Shown: in pieces, positions 50,992 to 59,099 of the stretch | Position numbering within the stretch: the stretch's first letter is position 1 | How the letters are laid out: every line of letters starts with the position of its first letter | NCBI GenBank assembly: GCA_017466885.1 | Contig: JAFTTH010000009.1 | Location: 124,001-188,000, forward strand | DNA from: Oscillospiraceae bacterium | GTDB lineage: Bacteria; Bacillota; Clostridia; Oscillospirales; Ruminococcaceae | Length of the DNA: 64,000 nucleotides | Reading direction: 5' to 3' | Translations under genes and position numbers: made by a program | Notes under the pieces: generated by a model | What the model saw: the letters and a program-made list of their open reading frames with translations, nothing else | Told to the model about the DNA's origin: nothing | Database searches by the model: none

Positions 50992-51020
50992 TTGACAATT
51001 CCCCGCTTTTAGAGTATAAT
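50992..51020 (+). promoter_or_regulatory. promoter of the lytic transglycosylase gene
   Basis: TTGACA (50992-50997), 17-nt spacer, TATAAT (51015-51020). It begins 8 nt after the SDR stop. Its position forces the transglycosylase start to lie downstream of about 51027. Confidence 0.8.
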
Positions 51021-51056
51021 AGAATCAGTTCCGACCACCGAAGGGAGGGGACCAAA

Positions 51057-51644
51057 ATCAAGAAAAAACTGTTTTTGCGGATTGCCCTTTTTTTGGTTCT
51101 ACTGGGAATGATGGTCGGCCTTGGGATCTTTGGCATCTCCCACTTGATTGACACCGGAATGCGGGCCTATTACCCGATGAAATACAGCGAGCTGATCTCC
51201 CGGTACGCAGAGGAAAACAAACTTGACCCCTTTCTTATTTATGCGGTGGTTCATACCGAAAGCCGCTTTGAGGCTGACGCTGAGTCGGGCGTTGGGGCGC
51301 GGGGGCTGATGCAGCTAACCTCTGATACATTTGACTGGGTCAAGTTCAAGCTCGGGGATGATGATTCGGTCACCTATGACGATATGTATTCCCCTGAGGA
51401 AAACATTCGGTACGGCACCCGCCTTTTGTCCGAGCTGATGACCCGGTTTGAGGGCGAAACCGAAACTGCGGTCTGCGCCTATTTTGCCGGGTTGAACCAG
51501 GTGGCTGAGTGGCTTTCCGATCCTCAGTACAGTCGGGACGGGAAAACCCTGATCCACGTTCCCTTTGACGGAACAAGAGACTATCTGCAAACCGTTATGG
51601 AGACATATCAAATATATACTCAACTTTACGGTGAACAAAAATGA
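51057..51644 (+). CDS. membrane-anchored lytic transglycosylase (SLT domain) with an apparent ATC start
   Basis: 195 residues if read from ATC 51057-51059. GGGAGGGG lies 6 nt upstream of this ATC, and no in-frame ATG, GTG or TTG exists at usable spacing after the transcription start. The protein then starts with KKK and a membrane helix (IALFLVLLGMMVGLGIFG), a typical anchor. The SLT domain has ESRFEADAESGVGARGLMQL, with the catalytic Glu in TES, and YGTRLLSELM and AYFAGLNQV. It cleaves peptidoglycan outside the cell. ATC could be a rare natural start or a sequence error for ATG. Confidence 0.8.
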   Translation: MKKKLFLRIALFLVLLGMMVGLGIFGISHLIDTGMRAYYPMKYSELISRYAEENKLDPFLIYAVVHTESRFEADAESGVGARGLMQLTSDTFDWVKFKLGDDDSVTYDDMYSPEENIRYGTRLLSELMTRFEGETETAVCAYFAGLNQVAEWLSDPQYSRDGKTLIHVPFDGTRDYLQTVMETYQIYTQLYGEQK

Positions 51645-51675
51645 TTCTGCAACTGCAGAAAGGAGAATAGAAACA

Positions 51676-53082
51676 ATGTCTGAAAAAACTGCCGGCGAAC
51701 TGCTGAAAGAACAACTCATCCGGGAACGGAAAAACGGATTCCTGGAGCTCGACGATGCCGAGTGCAACAAAGCATACGATTTCTGTGAGGGCTATAAGGC
51801 TTATCTGGACGAAGCCAAGACCGAGCGGGAAGCGGTGACCGAAAGCATCCGGATGGCCGAAGCGGCCGGATTTGTCCCTATGGAGAAGGGTAAAAAGTAT
51901 GCCCCCGGTGATAAGATCTATTACAACAACCGGGATAAGTCTTTGATCCTGGCTGTGATCGGTCAGGAGCCGGTCAAAAAGGGTGTGCGGATTGCTGTTG
52001 CCCATATCGACTCTCCCCGCCTGGACCTCAAGCCCCGTCCCCTTTACGAGGATAGCGAGCTTGCCCTCCTCAAGACCCATTATTACGGCGGAATCAAAAA
52101 ATATCAGTGGGGCACCGTTCCCCTGTCTCTCCACGGTGTGATCGTTAAGGCGGACGGAACCTCTGTGCAGGTGCGGATCGGTGACGATCCCTCCGAACCG
52201 GTATTTGTTGTGAACGATCTGCTGATCCATCTGGCTGACGAGCAGATGAAGCGGACCGCCGCAACGGCCCTGAAGGGCGAGGAGATGAATGTCCTCATCG
52301 GCAGCCGTCCCTTCCGGGATGATGCTGTCAGCGAGAAGGTCAAGCTGAATATTCTTAACCTTCTCTTTGAGAAGTATGGCATTTGCGAGGAGGATTTCCT
52401 CTCTGCAGAGCTTTGCCTGGTTCCCGCCTACTCCGCCCGGGATCTCGGTCTTGATAAGAGCATGATCGGCTCTTACGCTCACGATGACCGCGTTTGCGCC
52501 TACCCCGCTCTGATGGCCATCCTGGATCTGAAAGAGGTTCCCCCCTGCACCGCAGTTACCATTCTGACCGATAAGGAAGAGATCGGAAGCGACGGAAATA
52601 CCGGTCTCCACTCTGCCTATCTGCCCAACTTTGTCGCGGATCTGGCCGAGCCTTACGGCATTCCTGCCCGGTGGGTGCTGACCGCTTCCGAGTGCCTCTC
52701 GGCAGACGTGAATGCGGCCTTTGATCCTACCTTCCCCTCTGTGATGGAGAAAAACAACTGTGCTTACCTGAATAAGGGCGTTGTAATCACCAAGTATACC
52801 GGTGCCCGCGGCAAGTCCTCCACCTCGGACGCTTCTGCCGAGTTTATGGGACGGATCCGCCGGATGCTGGATCGGGAAGGCGTTATCTGGCAGATCGGAG
52901 AGCTGGGTGCCGTGGATGCCGGCGGCGGCGGAACGGTTGCCAAGTACGTTGCGGAGCTGGATGTAGATGTTGTAGACCTGGGTGTTCCCGTTCTTTCTAT
53001 GCACGCTCCCTTTGAAACAGTTTCCAAGCTGGATGTCTTTATGGCATACCGTGCATTCAAGGCACTGTTTGAGGATCAGTAA
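51676..53082 (+). CDS. M18-family aminopeptidase
   Basis: 468 residues from ATG 51676 (AAAGGAG upstream). It is a zinc aminopeptidase: metal-binding HIDSPRLDLKP, YAHDDRV (bridging Asp), TDKEEIGSDGNTG (catalytic Glu and metal Glu), and a late GARGKSSTSDASAEF. M18 enzymes cleave N-terminal acidic or hydrophobic residues from peptides in the cytoplasm. It starts 31 nt after the transglycosylase gene and may share its promoter. Confidence 0.93.
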   Translation: MSEKTAGELLKEQLIRERKNGFLELDDAECNKAYDFCEGYKAYLDEAKTEREAVTESIRMAEAAGFVPMEKGKKYAPGDKIYYNNRDKSLILAVIGQEPVKKGVRIAVAHIDSPRLDLKPRPLYEDSELALLKTHYYGGIKKYQWGTVPLSLHGVIVKADGTSVQVRIGDDPSEPVFVVNDLLIHLADEQMKRTAATALKGEEMNVLIGSRPFRDDAVSEKVKLNILNLLFEKYGICEEDFLSAELCLVPAYSARDLGLDKSMIGSYAHDDRVCAYPALMAILDLKEVPPCTAVTILTDKEEIGSDGNTGLHSAYLPNFVADLAEPYGIPARWVLTASECLSADVNAAFDPTFPSVMEKNNCAYLNKGVVITKYTGARGKSSTSDASAEFMGRIRRMLDREGVIWQIGELGAVDAGGGGTVAKYVAELDVDVVDLGVPVLSMHAPFETVSKLDVFMAYRAFKALFEDQ

Positions 53083-53087
53083 AATCT

Positions 53088-53126
53088 GAGGTCCCGGAGG
53101 AGTTTTCTTCCGGGACCTTTCCTTTT
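53088..53126 (+). terminator. terminator after the M18 aminopeptidase gene
   Basis: GGTCCCGGA (53090-53098) pairs with TCCGGGACC (53109-53117), followed by TTTCCTTTT. Confidence 0.8.
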
Positions 53127-53165
53127 GTCATTATATCCCGGGAAATGATTCTGCAAAACAGGCAC

Positions 53166-53217
53166 AAAAAAAGCCGGACCAGTTCAAAATTGGACTGATC
53201 CGGCACTTTTTATTTTT
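53166..53217 (-). terminator. terminator after the BaiN-like gene
   Basis: GCCGGA with TCCGGC and an inner CAGT with ACTG make the stem; A and T tracts flank it on both sides. It ends the RpiR-flavoprotein transcript on the minus strand. Confidence 0.75.
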
Positions 53218-54463
53218 GAAAAGCTTCCTCCGCAGCCGCCATTCCGGCGCATTGAGCGGTACTGAAGGCAATCTGCAGGTTAAATCCCCCGGTTTTGCCG
53301 TTCACATCCAGCAACTCCCCGGCAAAATACAGCCCAGGTTGCTTTTTAGAGGCCATAGTCTTGGGGTCAACCTCCTCCACCGCAACGCCCCCCGCGGTGA
53401 TAATGGCTTCCTCCATCGGGCCAAACCGCACGGGAGTCAAGGGAAGTGCTTTTACCGTTTCCACCAGTCGGAGCCGCTCCCCTTTGGTCAGCTGACAGGC
53501 CTGTTTGCGTTCCGAGAGGCCCGCTGACCGAATCACCGGAAGAATCAGGCTGGAGGGCAAAAGCTTGACCAAGGCGTTGGACAGCTGTTTTGCAGGAAAC
53601 TCCGAAAAATCCCGCAGAATCCGCTCGTCCAGCTTTTCAGCAGAAAGAGCAGGCTTCAGGTCAATCCGAAGGGAAAGCTTCTCTTTCTCCGGATCCCCGC
53701 AAAAGCAGGTGGCGCTTAAAACAAGGGGGCCGGATACCCCATGATGGGTAAAAAGCATCTCTCCCAGCTCGGTATAGAGCGGTTTTTTTGTTCCCTCCCG
53801 CAGCAAAGTCAAGGTGACATTTTTCAAGGACAGACCAGCCGCGTCAGCGCACCAGCTTTCCCGGCACTCCATCGAAATCAGCGCAGGCAAAAGCTCGGTA
53901 ATCCGGTGGCCTGCGGCTTCGGCAAAGCGGTAGCCATCCCCGGTGCTCCCGGTAGCCGGGTAGGAGATCCCACCTGTGGCAAGAATGACCGTTTTTGCGC
54001 GGTAGGAGGAGCCATCCTCACAGGAAAGAGAAATAATATCTCCAAAGAATATCTCTCTGACCCGCTTCTCACAAAGGATCTCTACACCCGCTTTTCTTGC
54101 ACCCCGCACCAGCGCATCCACAATATCCACCGCTTTATCGCTTTGCGGGAAAACACGGTTTCCCCGCTCTATTTTCAGCGGTACCCCCATCTCTTCAAAG
54201 GTCCGGATGGTCTGCTGGGGAGGAAAACGAAAGATTGCACTGTAAAGGAATCGACCATTACGGCATATGTTTTTCAGAAATTCCTGGGGCTCGGAATGAT
54301 TGGTGACGTTGCACCGACCTTTTCCGGTAATCATTACCTTGCGGGCACACCGTTTATTCCGTTCCAGAAGCAGAACGTTTGCCCCTTGATTGGCCGCAGA
54401 CGCCGCAGCCGTCAAGCCGGCGGCACCACCGCCAACCACCGCAACATCATAAGTCATTGGCAC
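53210..54463 (-). CDS. NAD(P)/FAD-dependent oxidoreductase (HI0933/BaiN-like)
   Basis: 417 residues from GTG 54463, which lies 6 nt after GAGGAG. The FAD-binding dinucleotide fold is VAVVGGGAAGLTAAASAA. It also has MITGKGRCNVTN, LATGGISYPATGSTGDGY and the C-terminal LYFAGELLDVNGKTGGFNLQ, all characteristic of the HI0933 family. One member, BaiN, reduces bile acid intermediates, but most have unknown substrates. The start almost abuts the RpiR stop. Confidence 0.9.
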   Translation of the reverse strand: MPMTYDVAVVGGGAAGLTAAASAANQGANVLLLERNKRCARKVMITGKGRCNVTNHSEPQEFLKNICRNGRFLYSAIFRFPPQQTIRTFEEMGVPLKIERGNRVFPQSDKAVDIVDALVRGARKAGVEILCEKRVREIFFGDIISLSCEDGSSYRAKTVILATGGISYPATGSTGDGYRFAEAAGHRITELLPALISMECRESWCADAAGLSLKNVTLTLLREGTKKPLYTELGEMLFTHHGVSGPLVLSATCFCGDPEKEKLSLRIDLKPALSAEKLDERILRDFSEFPAKQLSNALVKLLPSSLILPVIRSAGLSERKQACQLTKGERLRLVETVKALPLTPVRFGPMEEAIITAGGVAVEEVDPKTMASKKQPGLYFAGELLDVNGKTGGFNLQIAFSTAQCAGMAAAEEAFQK

Positions 54464-55330
54464 TCAATGCTCCTCTTTTTCATAGACATTATATTCTTCC
54501 CAAATACCCTCCAGCCGGCTGAGGTTTTCCGAAACCTGATCTTTTCTCCGGTTTCCCACCGCCACGATCAGCGCATTGATTAGGCTCATCGGCGCGACCA
54601 GGGAATCCGCAAAGGAAGCCATATCACTCCGGGCGGCCAAAGTATAATCGGCGATTCGGGCAAGAGGCGAGCCCTTGGTATCGGTGATGGCAAGAACCTC
54701 CGCACCGCTATTCTTGGCAAAGCGCATCGCCTGAACAGTCTGAGAGGAATACCGAGGAAAACCGATTCCGATCAGCAGATCATTTTCCCGCATTGGGAGG
54801 AGCTTTTCAAATACGCCGCTCTCCCCCGAGGCAGTGATATACTGCACCTGCCCAAAGATCAGGTTCAGGTAGTAGCTCAAAAATCCCGCCAGGGCAGAAG
54901 AACTCCGCACGCCGATCACATAAATATTTTCCGCACGGCAAACCGCCCCAACTGCTGCAGAAAAGTCCTCCCGGGAGGTGCCGTCCAAGGTCTTACGGAT
55001 ATTTTCCATATCCTGGGTTAAGACGGCGGCAAGAACATCCGATCCGCCCAGCCGCTCACTGGTGACCTCCATCCGCTGCAGAGCTGTCAACCGGTTGCGG
55101 GAGGTTTCCGCCAACAGAGCTTTCAGCTCGGGGTAACCGTCACAGCACAACTCACCGGCAAAACGCACCACCGTCGACTCGCTGACTCCAGCCGACCTTC
55201 CAAGACGGCCTGCCGTCATATAAGCGGCTTTTTCGTAGTTATTCAGTATGTAGGCCGCAATCTTTTTGTGTCCCTTGGAAAGCTCCGGCATCTTCTCAGA
55301 GATCTCGTGCAGAATATCCCGTTTTTCCAT
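54464..55330 (-). CDS. RpiR-family transcriptional regulator
   Basis: 288 residues. The N-terminal RpiR helix-turn-helix (KIAAYILNNYEKAAYMTAGRLG..SESTVVRFAGELC) is followed by a SIS sugar-phosphate-binding domain (about 130-260: IYVIGVRSSSALAGFL, IGIGFPRYSSQTVQAMRFA, VLAITDTKGSPLARIAD). Such regulators answer to sugar phosphates. It lies downstream of the MFS transporter, so it probably controls that transporter and the flavoprotein gene. ATG 55330 follows GGAGGGG. Confidence 0.93.
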   Translation of the reverse strand: MEKRDILHEISEKMPELSKGHKKIAAYILNNYEKAAYMTAGRLGRSAGVSESTVVRFAGELCCDGYPELKALLAETSRNRLTALQRMEVTSERLGGSDVLAAVLTQDMENIRKTLDGTSREDFSAAVGAVCRAENIYVIGVRSSSALAGFLSYYLNLIFGQVQYITASGESGVFEKLLPMRENDLLIGIGFPRYSSQTVQAMRFAKNSGAEVLAITDTKGSPLARIADYTLAARSDMASFADSLVAPMSLINALIVAVGNRRKDQVSENLSRLEGIWEEYNVYEKEEH

Positions 55331-55351
55331 TCTTCCCCTCCATATGTAAAG

Positions 55352-56632
55352 CTATTTTGCTTCACAAGACTTATCCTCCGTGTTGATATTATGAAGATGT
55401 TTTTTTCGCATATTTCGAATGATGATGTGGCTGACAAACGCAATCAAAGGAAAGGCTGCCGCGCAAAGCAACCCTGCGCGCACTGCCCCCTCCTCCCCCG
55501 GAATCTGCAACAGCCCCGAAATGAATTGGGCGAAGGGATGGTCCGGAGAATCGGCAACCAGGCCGGTCAACCAGGGGGCAAATGCCGCACCGATATCCCC
55601 TGCGGAGGCAAGGATGGCAAAAATCCAGGCACCTCCGGCGGGAAACCGTTCCGACGCAAGCAGAAGCGTTCCGGGCCAAAGCATCGCCGTTGCCACACCG
55701 CAGAGAGCGCAAAAAGCAAGTCCAATGCCTGCAATCGGGGAAATCGCAACCACCGCATAGCAGACAAATGCCAGGGCGGAGCTACCGATCATTACCCGGC
55801 AGAGTCGGTCTGCTCTCCCCTTCAAGCCGTAAAGGGTGCGGCCAATCCCCATCATAATGGCATAGCCGCACATTCCCAGCAGGTCACCCTGCACCTTCGG
55901 AATATGGAGTGTGCCCTCCATATAGGTGGAGGCCCACTGGTTCATCACGATCTCTGACGCAGCCCCCGCGAAAATCGCCAGCATTGTAAAAAGAAAGAAG
56001 GGGTGAAAAAATAGCTTGCGGATGGGAGTTCTTGTTTCTTCCGGTTGTGTTTCGGGGAAGGGTGCCGGCAAAAAGAGGATCAGGGTGGTTAGAGGAATGC
56101 TGATCCAGAAAAAAACAATCCACTGCCAGTTTTCGCTCCCGAAGATCCAAAGAAACAGGGTAGTAATGATGATAACGGCGGCTTGTCCCCAGGCGTAAAA
56201 GGAGTGGAGTAGGCCCATAGCCGCCGAGTTATTTTCAGAGGGAATGGAGTTGATGATCGGACTGAGCAAGACCTCCAGCAGGCCGGCCGCCATGGAGATC
56301 AGAATGGTGGAAATCAGGATTCCGGTGAAAACATCGGGAAAAATTACCGGCGAAAGGCCAAACAAAATCAGTCCCACTCCCGCCGTTATAACCCCGGGCA
56401 GTACCAGCCGGCGATACCCTACCCGGTCAACAAAGCCACTGACAGCAACATCCACGCAGACCTGCGCAATAAAGTTGACGGCGACCAATATCCCCAGATG
56501 GATATAAGAAAGGTCATATAGCTGCATTAGGGGCAGAAAAAGGACCGGGGTCAGGTTTGAGATCAGCGCCTGGATCCCGATCCCGCAAAAACAGGCAACA
56601 GTTGTGCGCCGAAAGGTAGCTTGTTTTTTCAT
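55352..56632 (-). CDS. major facilitator superfamily transporter
   Basis: 426 residues with about 12 membrane segments in two halves. The loop DRVGYRRLVLPG (MFS motif A) and LAFCALCGVATAMLWPGTLLLASERFPAGG resemble FucP-type sugar transporters. The substrate is unknown. The cotranscribed RpiR regulator with its sugar-phosphate domain suggests a sugar or sugar acid. The start has a poor ribosome site. Confidence 0.85.
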   Translation of the reverse strand: MKKQATFRRTTVACFCGIGIQALISNLTPVLFLPLMQLYDLSYIHLGILVAVNFIAQVCVDVAVSGFVDRVGYRRLVLPGVITAGVGLILFGLSPVIFPDVFTGILISTILISMAAGLLEVLLSPIINSIPSENNSAAMGLLHSFYAWGQAAVIIITTLFLWIFGSENWQWIVFFWISIPLTTLILFLPAPFPETQPEETRTPIRKLFFHPFFLFTMLAIFAGAASEIVMNQWASTYMEGTLHIPKVQGDLLGMCGYAIMMGIGRTLYGLKGRADRLCRVMIGSSALAFVCYAVVAISPIAGIGLAFCALCGVATAMLWPGTLLLASERFPAGGAWIFAILASAGDIGAAFAPWLTGLVADSPDHPFAQFISGLLQIPGEEGAVRAGLLCAAAFPLIAFVSHIIIRNMRKKHLHNINTEDKSCEAK

Positions 56633-56657
56633 GCTGTTATAATTCCATCCAATGCTT

Positions 56658-56695
56658 AGAATGGGAGTGACGCAGGGATTGCATCACTCCCATCT
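56658..56695. repeat. inverted repeat between oadB and the MFS gene
   Basis: GGGAGTGA pairs with TCACTCCC across 13 nt. No clear T tract follows on the minus strand, so it may be only a partial terminator or an RNA-stability element that sets different levels for the two genes. Confidence 0.5.
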
Positions 56696-56701
56696 GATTT
56701 A

Positions 56702-57871
56702 TCATCCAAATATGCTCAACAGAACGCCCGCCGCAACGGCAGATCCGATCACGCCCGAAACGTTGGGGCCCATTGCGTGCATCAGCAGGAAATTGCCGGG
56801 GTTTTCCGCCTGGCCGACCTTTTGGGAAACTCTCGCCGCCATCGGCACAGCCGAAACACCGGCAGATCCAATCAGAGGGTTGACCTTTCCACCTGTGAAC
56901 AGATACATCAACTTACCAAAGAGAACGCCGCAGGCCGTTCCAATACAGAAGGCAATCAAACCAAGTATCACGATAAAAATTGTTTCCAGCTTGAGGAAGT
57001 TTTCCGCCGTCGCTGTGGCGCCTACGGTTACTCCCAGAAAGATGGTAACAATATTCATCAGCTCATTTTGGGCAGTTTTCACCAGACGGTCCACCACGCC
57101 GCTTTCCTTCATCAGGTTACCCAGCATCAGCATTCCCACCAGGGGTGCCGCCGTGGGAACAATCAGGGTCACGATCAACGTGCAGGCAATGGGAAATATA
57201 ATCCGCTCCAACTTGGAAACCGGGCGAAGCTGTTCCATCACCACGCTCCGCTCCTTTTTGGTGGTCAGAAGCTTCATAATCGGGGGCTGGATCACCGGGA
57301 CAAGGGCCATATAGGAATAAGCCGCAACAGCGATGGAGCCCAGCATATCCGGAGCAAGACGGCTGGCAACCAAAATTGCAGTAGGGCCATCCGCTCCGCC
57401 AATGATGGCGATTGCACCGGCAACCTCTTCCGAAAATCCCAGCAAAATGGCTCCGATAAAGGTAAAGAAGATACCTCCCTGCGCCGCCGCGCCCAGCAAA
57501 AAGCTCTTGGGGTTTGCAATCAGCGGACCAAAATCGGTCATCGTTCCGATTCCAAGGAAGATCAAGGAGGGATAGATTCCCAGCTTTACACCGAGATAAA
57601 GGATATCAAACAAGCCGTGCTTTTCAAGAATCGCCCCGTAATCCACATCGGTGGTCATAAAAAGCTCGGGGTGGAATAGATCAGTAAAGGGCAAATTTGT
57701 GAGGAACATTCCAAAGGCGATGGGCAACAAAAGAAGAGGCTCATATCCCCTTGCAATGGCAAGATAAACCAAAGCACAGGAGAAAAGGATCATCAGCCAG
57801 TTTCCGCCGGTCATTCCGAGGAATCCCGACTCCATCACCAAATCCTGCAATGTTTGAAGAAAAACATCCAT
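56702..57871 (-). CDS. oadB: sodium-pump decarboxylase beta subunit (OadB/GcdB)
   Basis: 389 residues with about nine or more membrane segments. Family hallmarks: LIFLGIGTMTDFGPLIANPKS, AIIGGADGPTAI, VGMLMLGNLMKESGV, and GKVNPLIGSAGVSAVPMAARV. The beta subunit couples decarboxylation of carboxybiotin to Na+ export. The alpha (carboxyltransferase) and biotin carrier subunits are not in this window. ATG 57871 follows AAAGGA. Confidence 0.93.
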   Translation of the reverse strand: MDVFLQTLQDLVMESGFLGMTGGNWLMILFSCALVYLAIARGYEPLLLLPIAFGMFLTNLPFTDLFHPELFMTTDVDYGAILEKHGLFDILYLGVKLGIYPSLIFLGIGTMTDFGPLIANPKSFLLGAAAQGGIFFTFIGAILLGFSEEVAGAIAIIGGADGPTAILVASRLAPDMLGSIAVAAYSYMALVPVIQPPIMKLLTTKKERSVVMEQLRPVSKLERIIFPIACTLIVTLIVPTAAPLVGMLMLGNLMKESGVVDRLVKTAQNELMNIVTIFLGVTVGATATAENFLKLETIFIVILGLIAFCIGTACGVLFGKLMYLFTGGKVNPLIGSAGVSAVPMAARVSQKVGQAENPGNFLLMHAMGPNVSGVIGSAVAAGVLLSIFG

Positions 57872-57907
57872 GGAAGTTTCGTCCTTTCAATGGGATAACC
57901 ACACCGA

Positions 57908-58309
57908 TCAGAATGCGGCGGTGTTTTCCATAATACCCGCTTGGGCCCAGGTCTTTCTCCCCTCCCGCACGCCCACGGGACGGATGGAACACACGCGGAA
58001 GCTCTTGCCGGGGGCCGCGCTCTCCAGATAGGCATATATGGCCGCAGAAATTACAGCCGGCAGCTCACCGTCCGCCGGGGAGGAGGCCACCGCCTGCGGT
58101 TGGGATAGGACCACAGATTCTGCTGCTTTGGCAGTTTTTTTCAAAGCCCGTCCGGTAAAGAATCCCATTATCTTTCCCAGAAGCCAAACAGAAAGGATCA
58201 GGAGAATCAGCACTGCAAACACAACGGCAATTCCAGTGAAAACGACGGCAAATACACCACCCCAATCGTTTGTCATCTGCATCAGGAACATATTCATTCT
58301 TATCGCCAT
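57908..58309 (-). CDS. sodium-pump decarboxylase gamma subunit (OadG)-like
   Basis: 133 residues. One membrane helix (VFTGIAVVFAVLILLILSVWLLGKIM) near the N-terminus fits OadG, which holds the complex together; a Pro/Ala-rich linker leads to a short C-terminal domain (AAIYAYLESAAPGKSFRV). It lies directly upstream of oadB. Several starts are possible (58309 and 58297), none with a strong ribosome site. Confidence 0.75.
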   Translation of the reverse strand: MAIRMNMFLMQMTNDWGGVFAVVFTGIAVVFAVLILLILSVWLLGKIMGFFTGRALKKTAKAAESVVLSQPQAVASSPADGELPAVISAAIYAYLESAAPGKSFRVCSIRPVGVREGRKTWAQAGIMENTAAF

Positions 58310-58389
58310 ACCTTTACGATAAAATATTTTTTCATCCAGGAAGGATTGATAGCATAGGCTTTGCCACACTTCCCCATTGTATCCATTAT

Positions 58390-58418
58390 ATTATACCATT
58401 TTTTCTCGCAAAAAACAA
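58390..58418 (-). promoter_or_regulatory. promoter of the oadG-oadB-MFS-RpiR-flavoprotein run
   Basis: Minus strand TTGTTT (58413-58418), 17-nt spacer, TGGTATAAT (TATAAT at 58390-58395). Confidence 0.6.
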
Positions 58419-58422
58419 CCGG

Positions 58423-58466
58423 AAATTATATTATCTTGAAAGAAAAATTATATTATCTCGAAAGAA
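58423..58466. repeat. two tandem 22-bp repeats
   Basis: Two copies of AAATTATATTATCTYGAAAG plus AA (58423-58444 and 58445-58466), differing at one base. They lie between the oadG promoter and the pgsA terminator. Confidence 0.85.
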
Positions 58467-58496
58467 AAAGCAGGCGGACTGATCCACCTGCTTTGC
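58462..58496 (-). terminator. terminator after pgsA
   Basis: Minus strand AAAGCAGG, 13-nt loop, CCTGCTTT, then TTCTTTCG. It ends the recA-recX-rimO-pgsA run. Confidence 0.7.
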
Positions 58497-58497
58497 A

Positions 58498-59076
58498 TTA
58501 TTTATTGGAATTGATGGCGTGACGGTTGGAATAGATATACTCAACCCCCGAAATAACAGTCAAGATGGCTGAGATAATCATCATTCCTTCCCCGACATAC
58601 ATCAGAATCATCTGCACACTCTCTGAAAACACCGCCGGGAAAAGCTGGAAGGCCGACTGGAAGACCAAAATGGCGATAACAGAAATCATGGTGAAAGCAG
58701 TTTTGATCTTACCCCAAATGCTTGCGGCAATTACCGTTCCGTTTTCTACCGCCACCAGGCGGATCCCCGAAACCAAAAATTCCCGGGCAACAATGATAAT
58801 CAGCACCGCCGCAGAGGTCCATCCCAAAGAGACAAAGCAAATGAGGATGCTGATGACCAACACCTTATCGGCCAACGGATCCAGGAACTTTCCAAAATCG
58901 GTGATGAGATTATTTTTCCGGGCAAGATGGCCATCCACCGCATCGGTAATGCAGGCGACAACAAACAAAAGCAACGCCCATAGATTATGATAAGGAATCG
59001 CGTCAATTAACAGAAAAACAACCACCAGCGGAACCAAAATCACCCGAAGGAGGGTTAATTTATTGGGGGTATTCAT
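58498..59076 (-). CDS. pgsA: CDP-diacylglycerol-glycerol-3-phosphate 3-phosphatidyltransferase
   Basis: 192 residues from ATG 59076 behind CAGGAGG. Several membrane helices surround the CDP-alcohol phosphotransferase motif, DAVDGHLARK, continuing with FGKFLDPLADK, which holds the metal-binding Asp residues. It makes phosphatidylglycerol phosphate at the membrane. It follows rimO by 23 nt, a common Firmicute order. Confidence 0.95.
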   Translation of the reverse strand: MNTPNKLTLLRVILVPLVVVFLLIDAIPYHNLWALLLFVVACITDAVDGHLARKNNLITDFGKFLDPLADKVLVISILICFVSLGWTSAAVLIIIVAREFLVSGIRLVAVENGTVIAASIWGKIKTAFTMISVIAILVFQSAFQLFPAVFSESVQMILMYVGEGMMIISAILTVISGVEYIYSNRHAINSNK

Positions 59077-59099
59077 GCTGTTTCTTTCCTCCTGATGTA

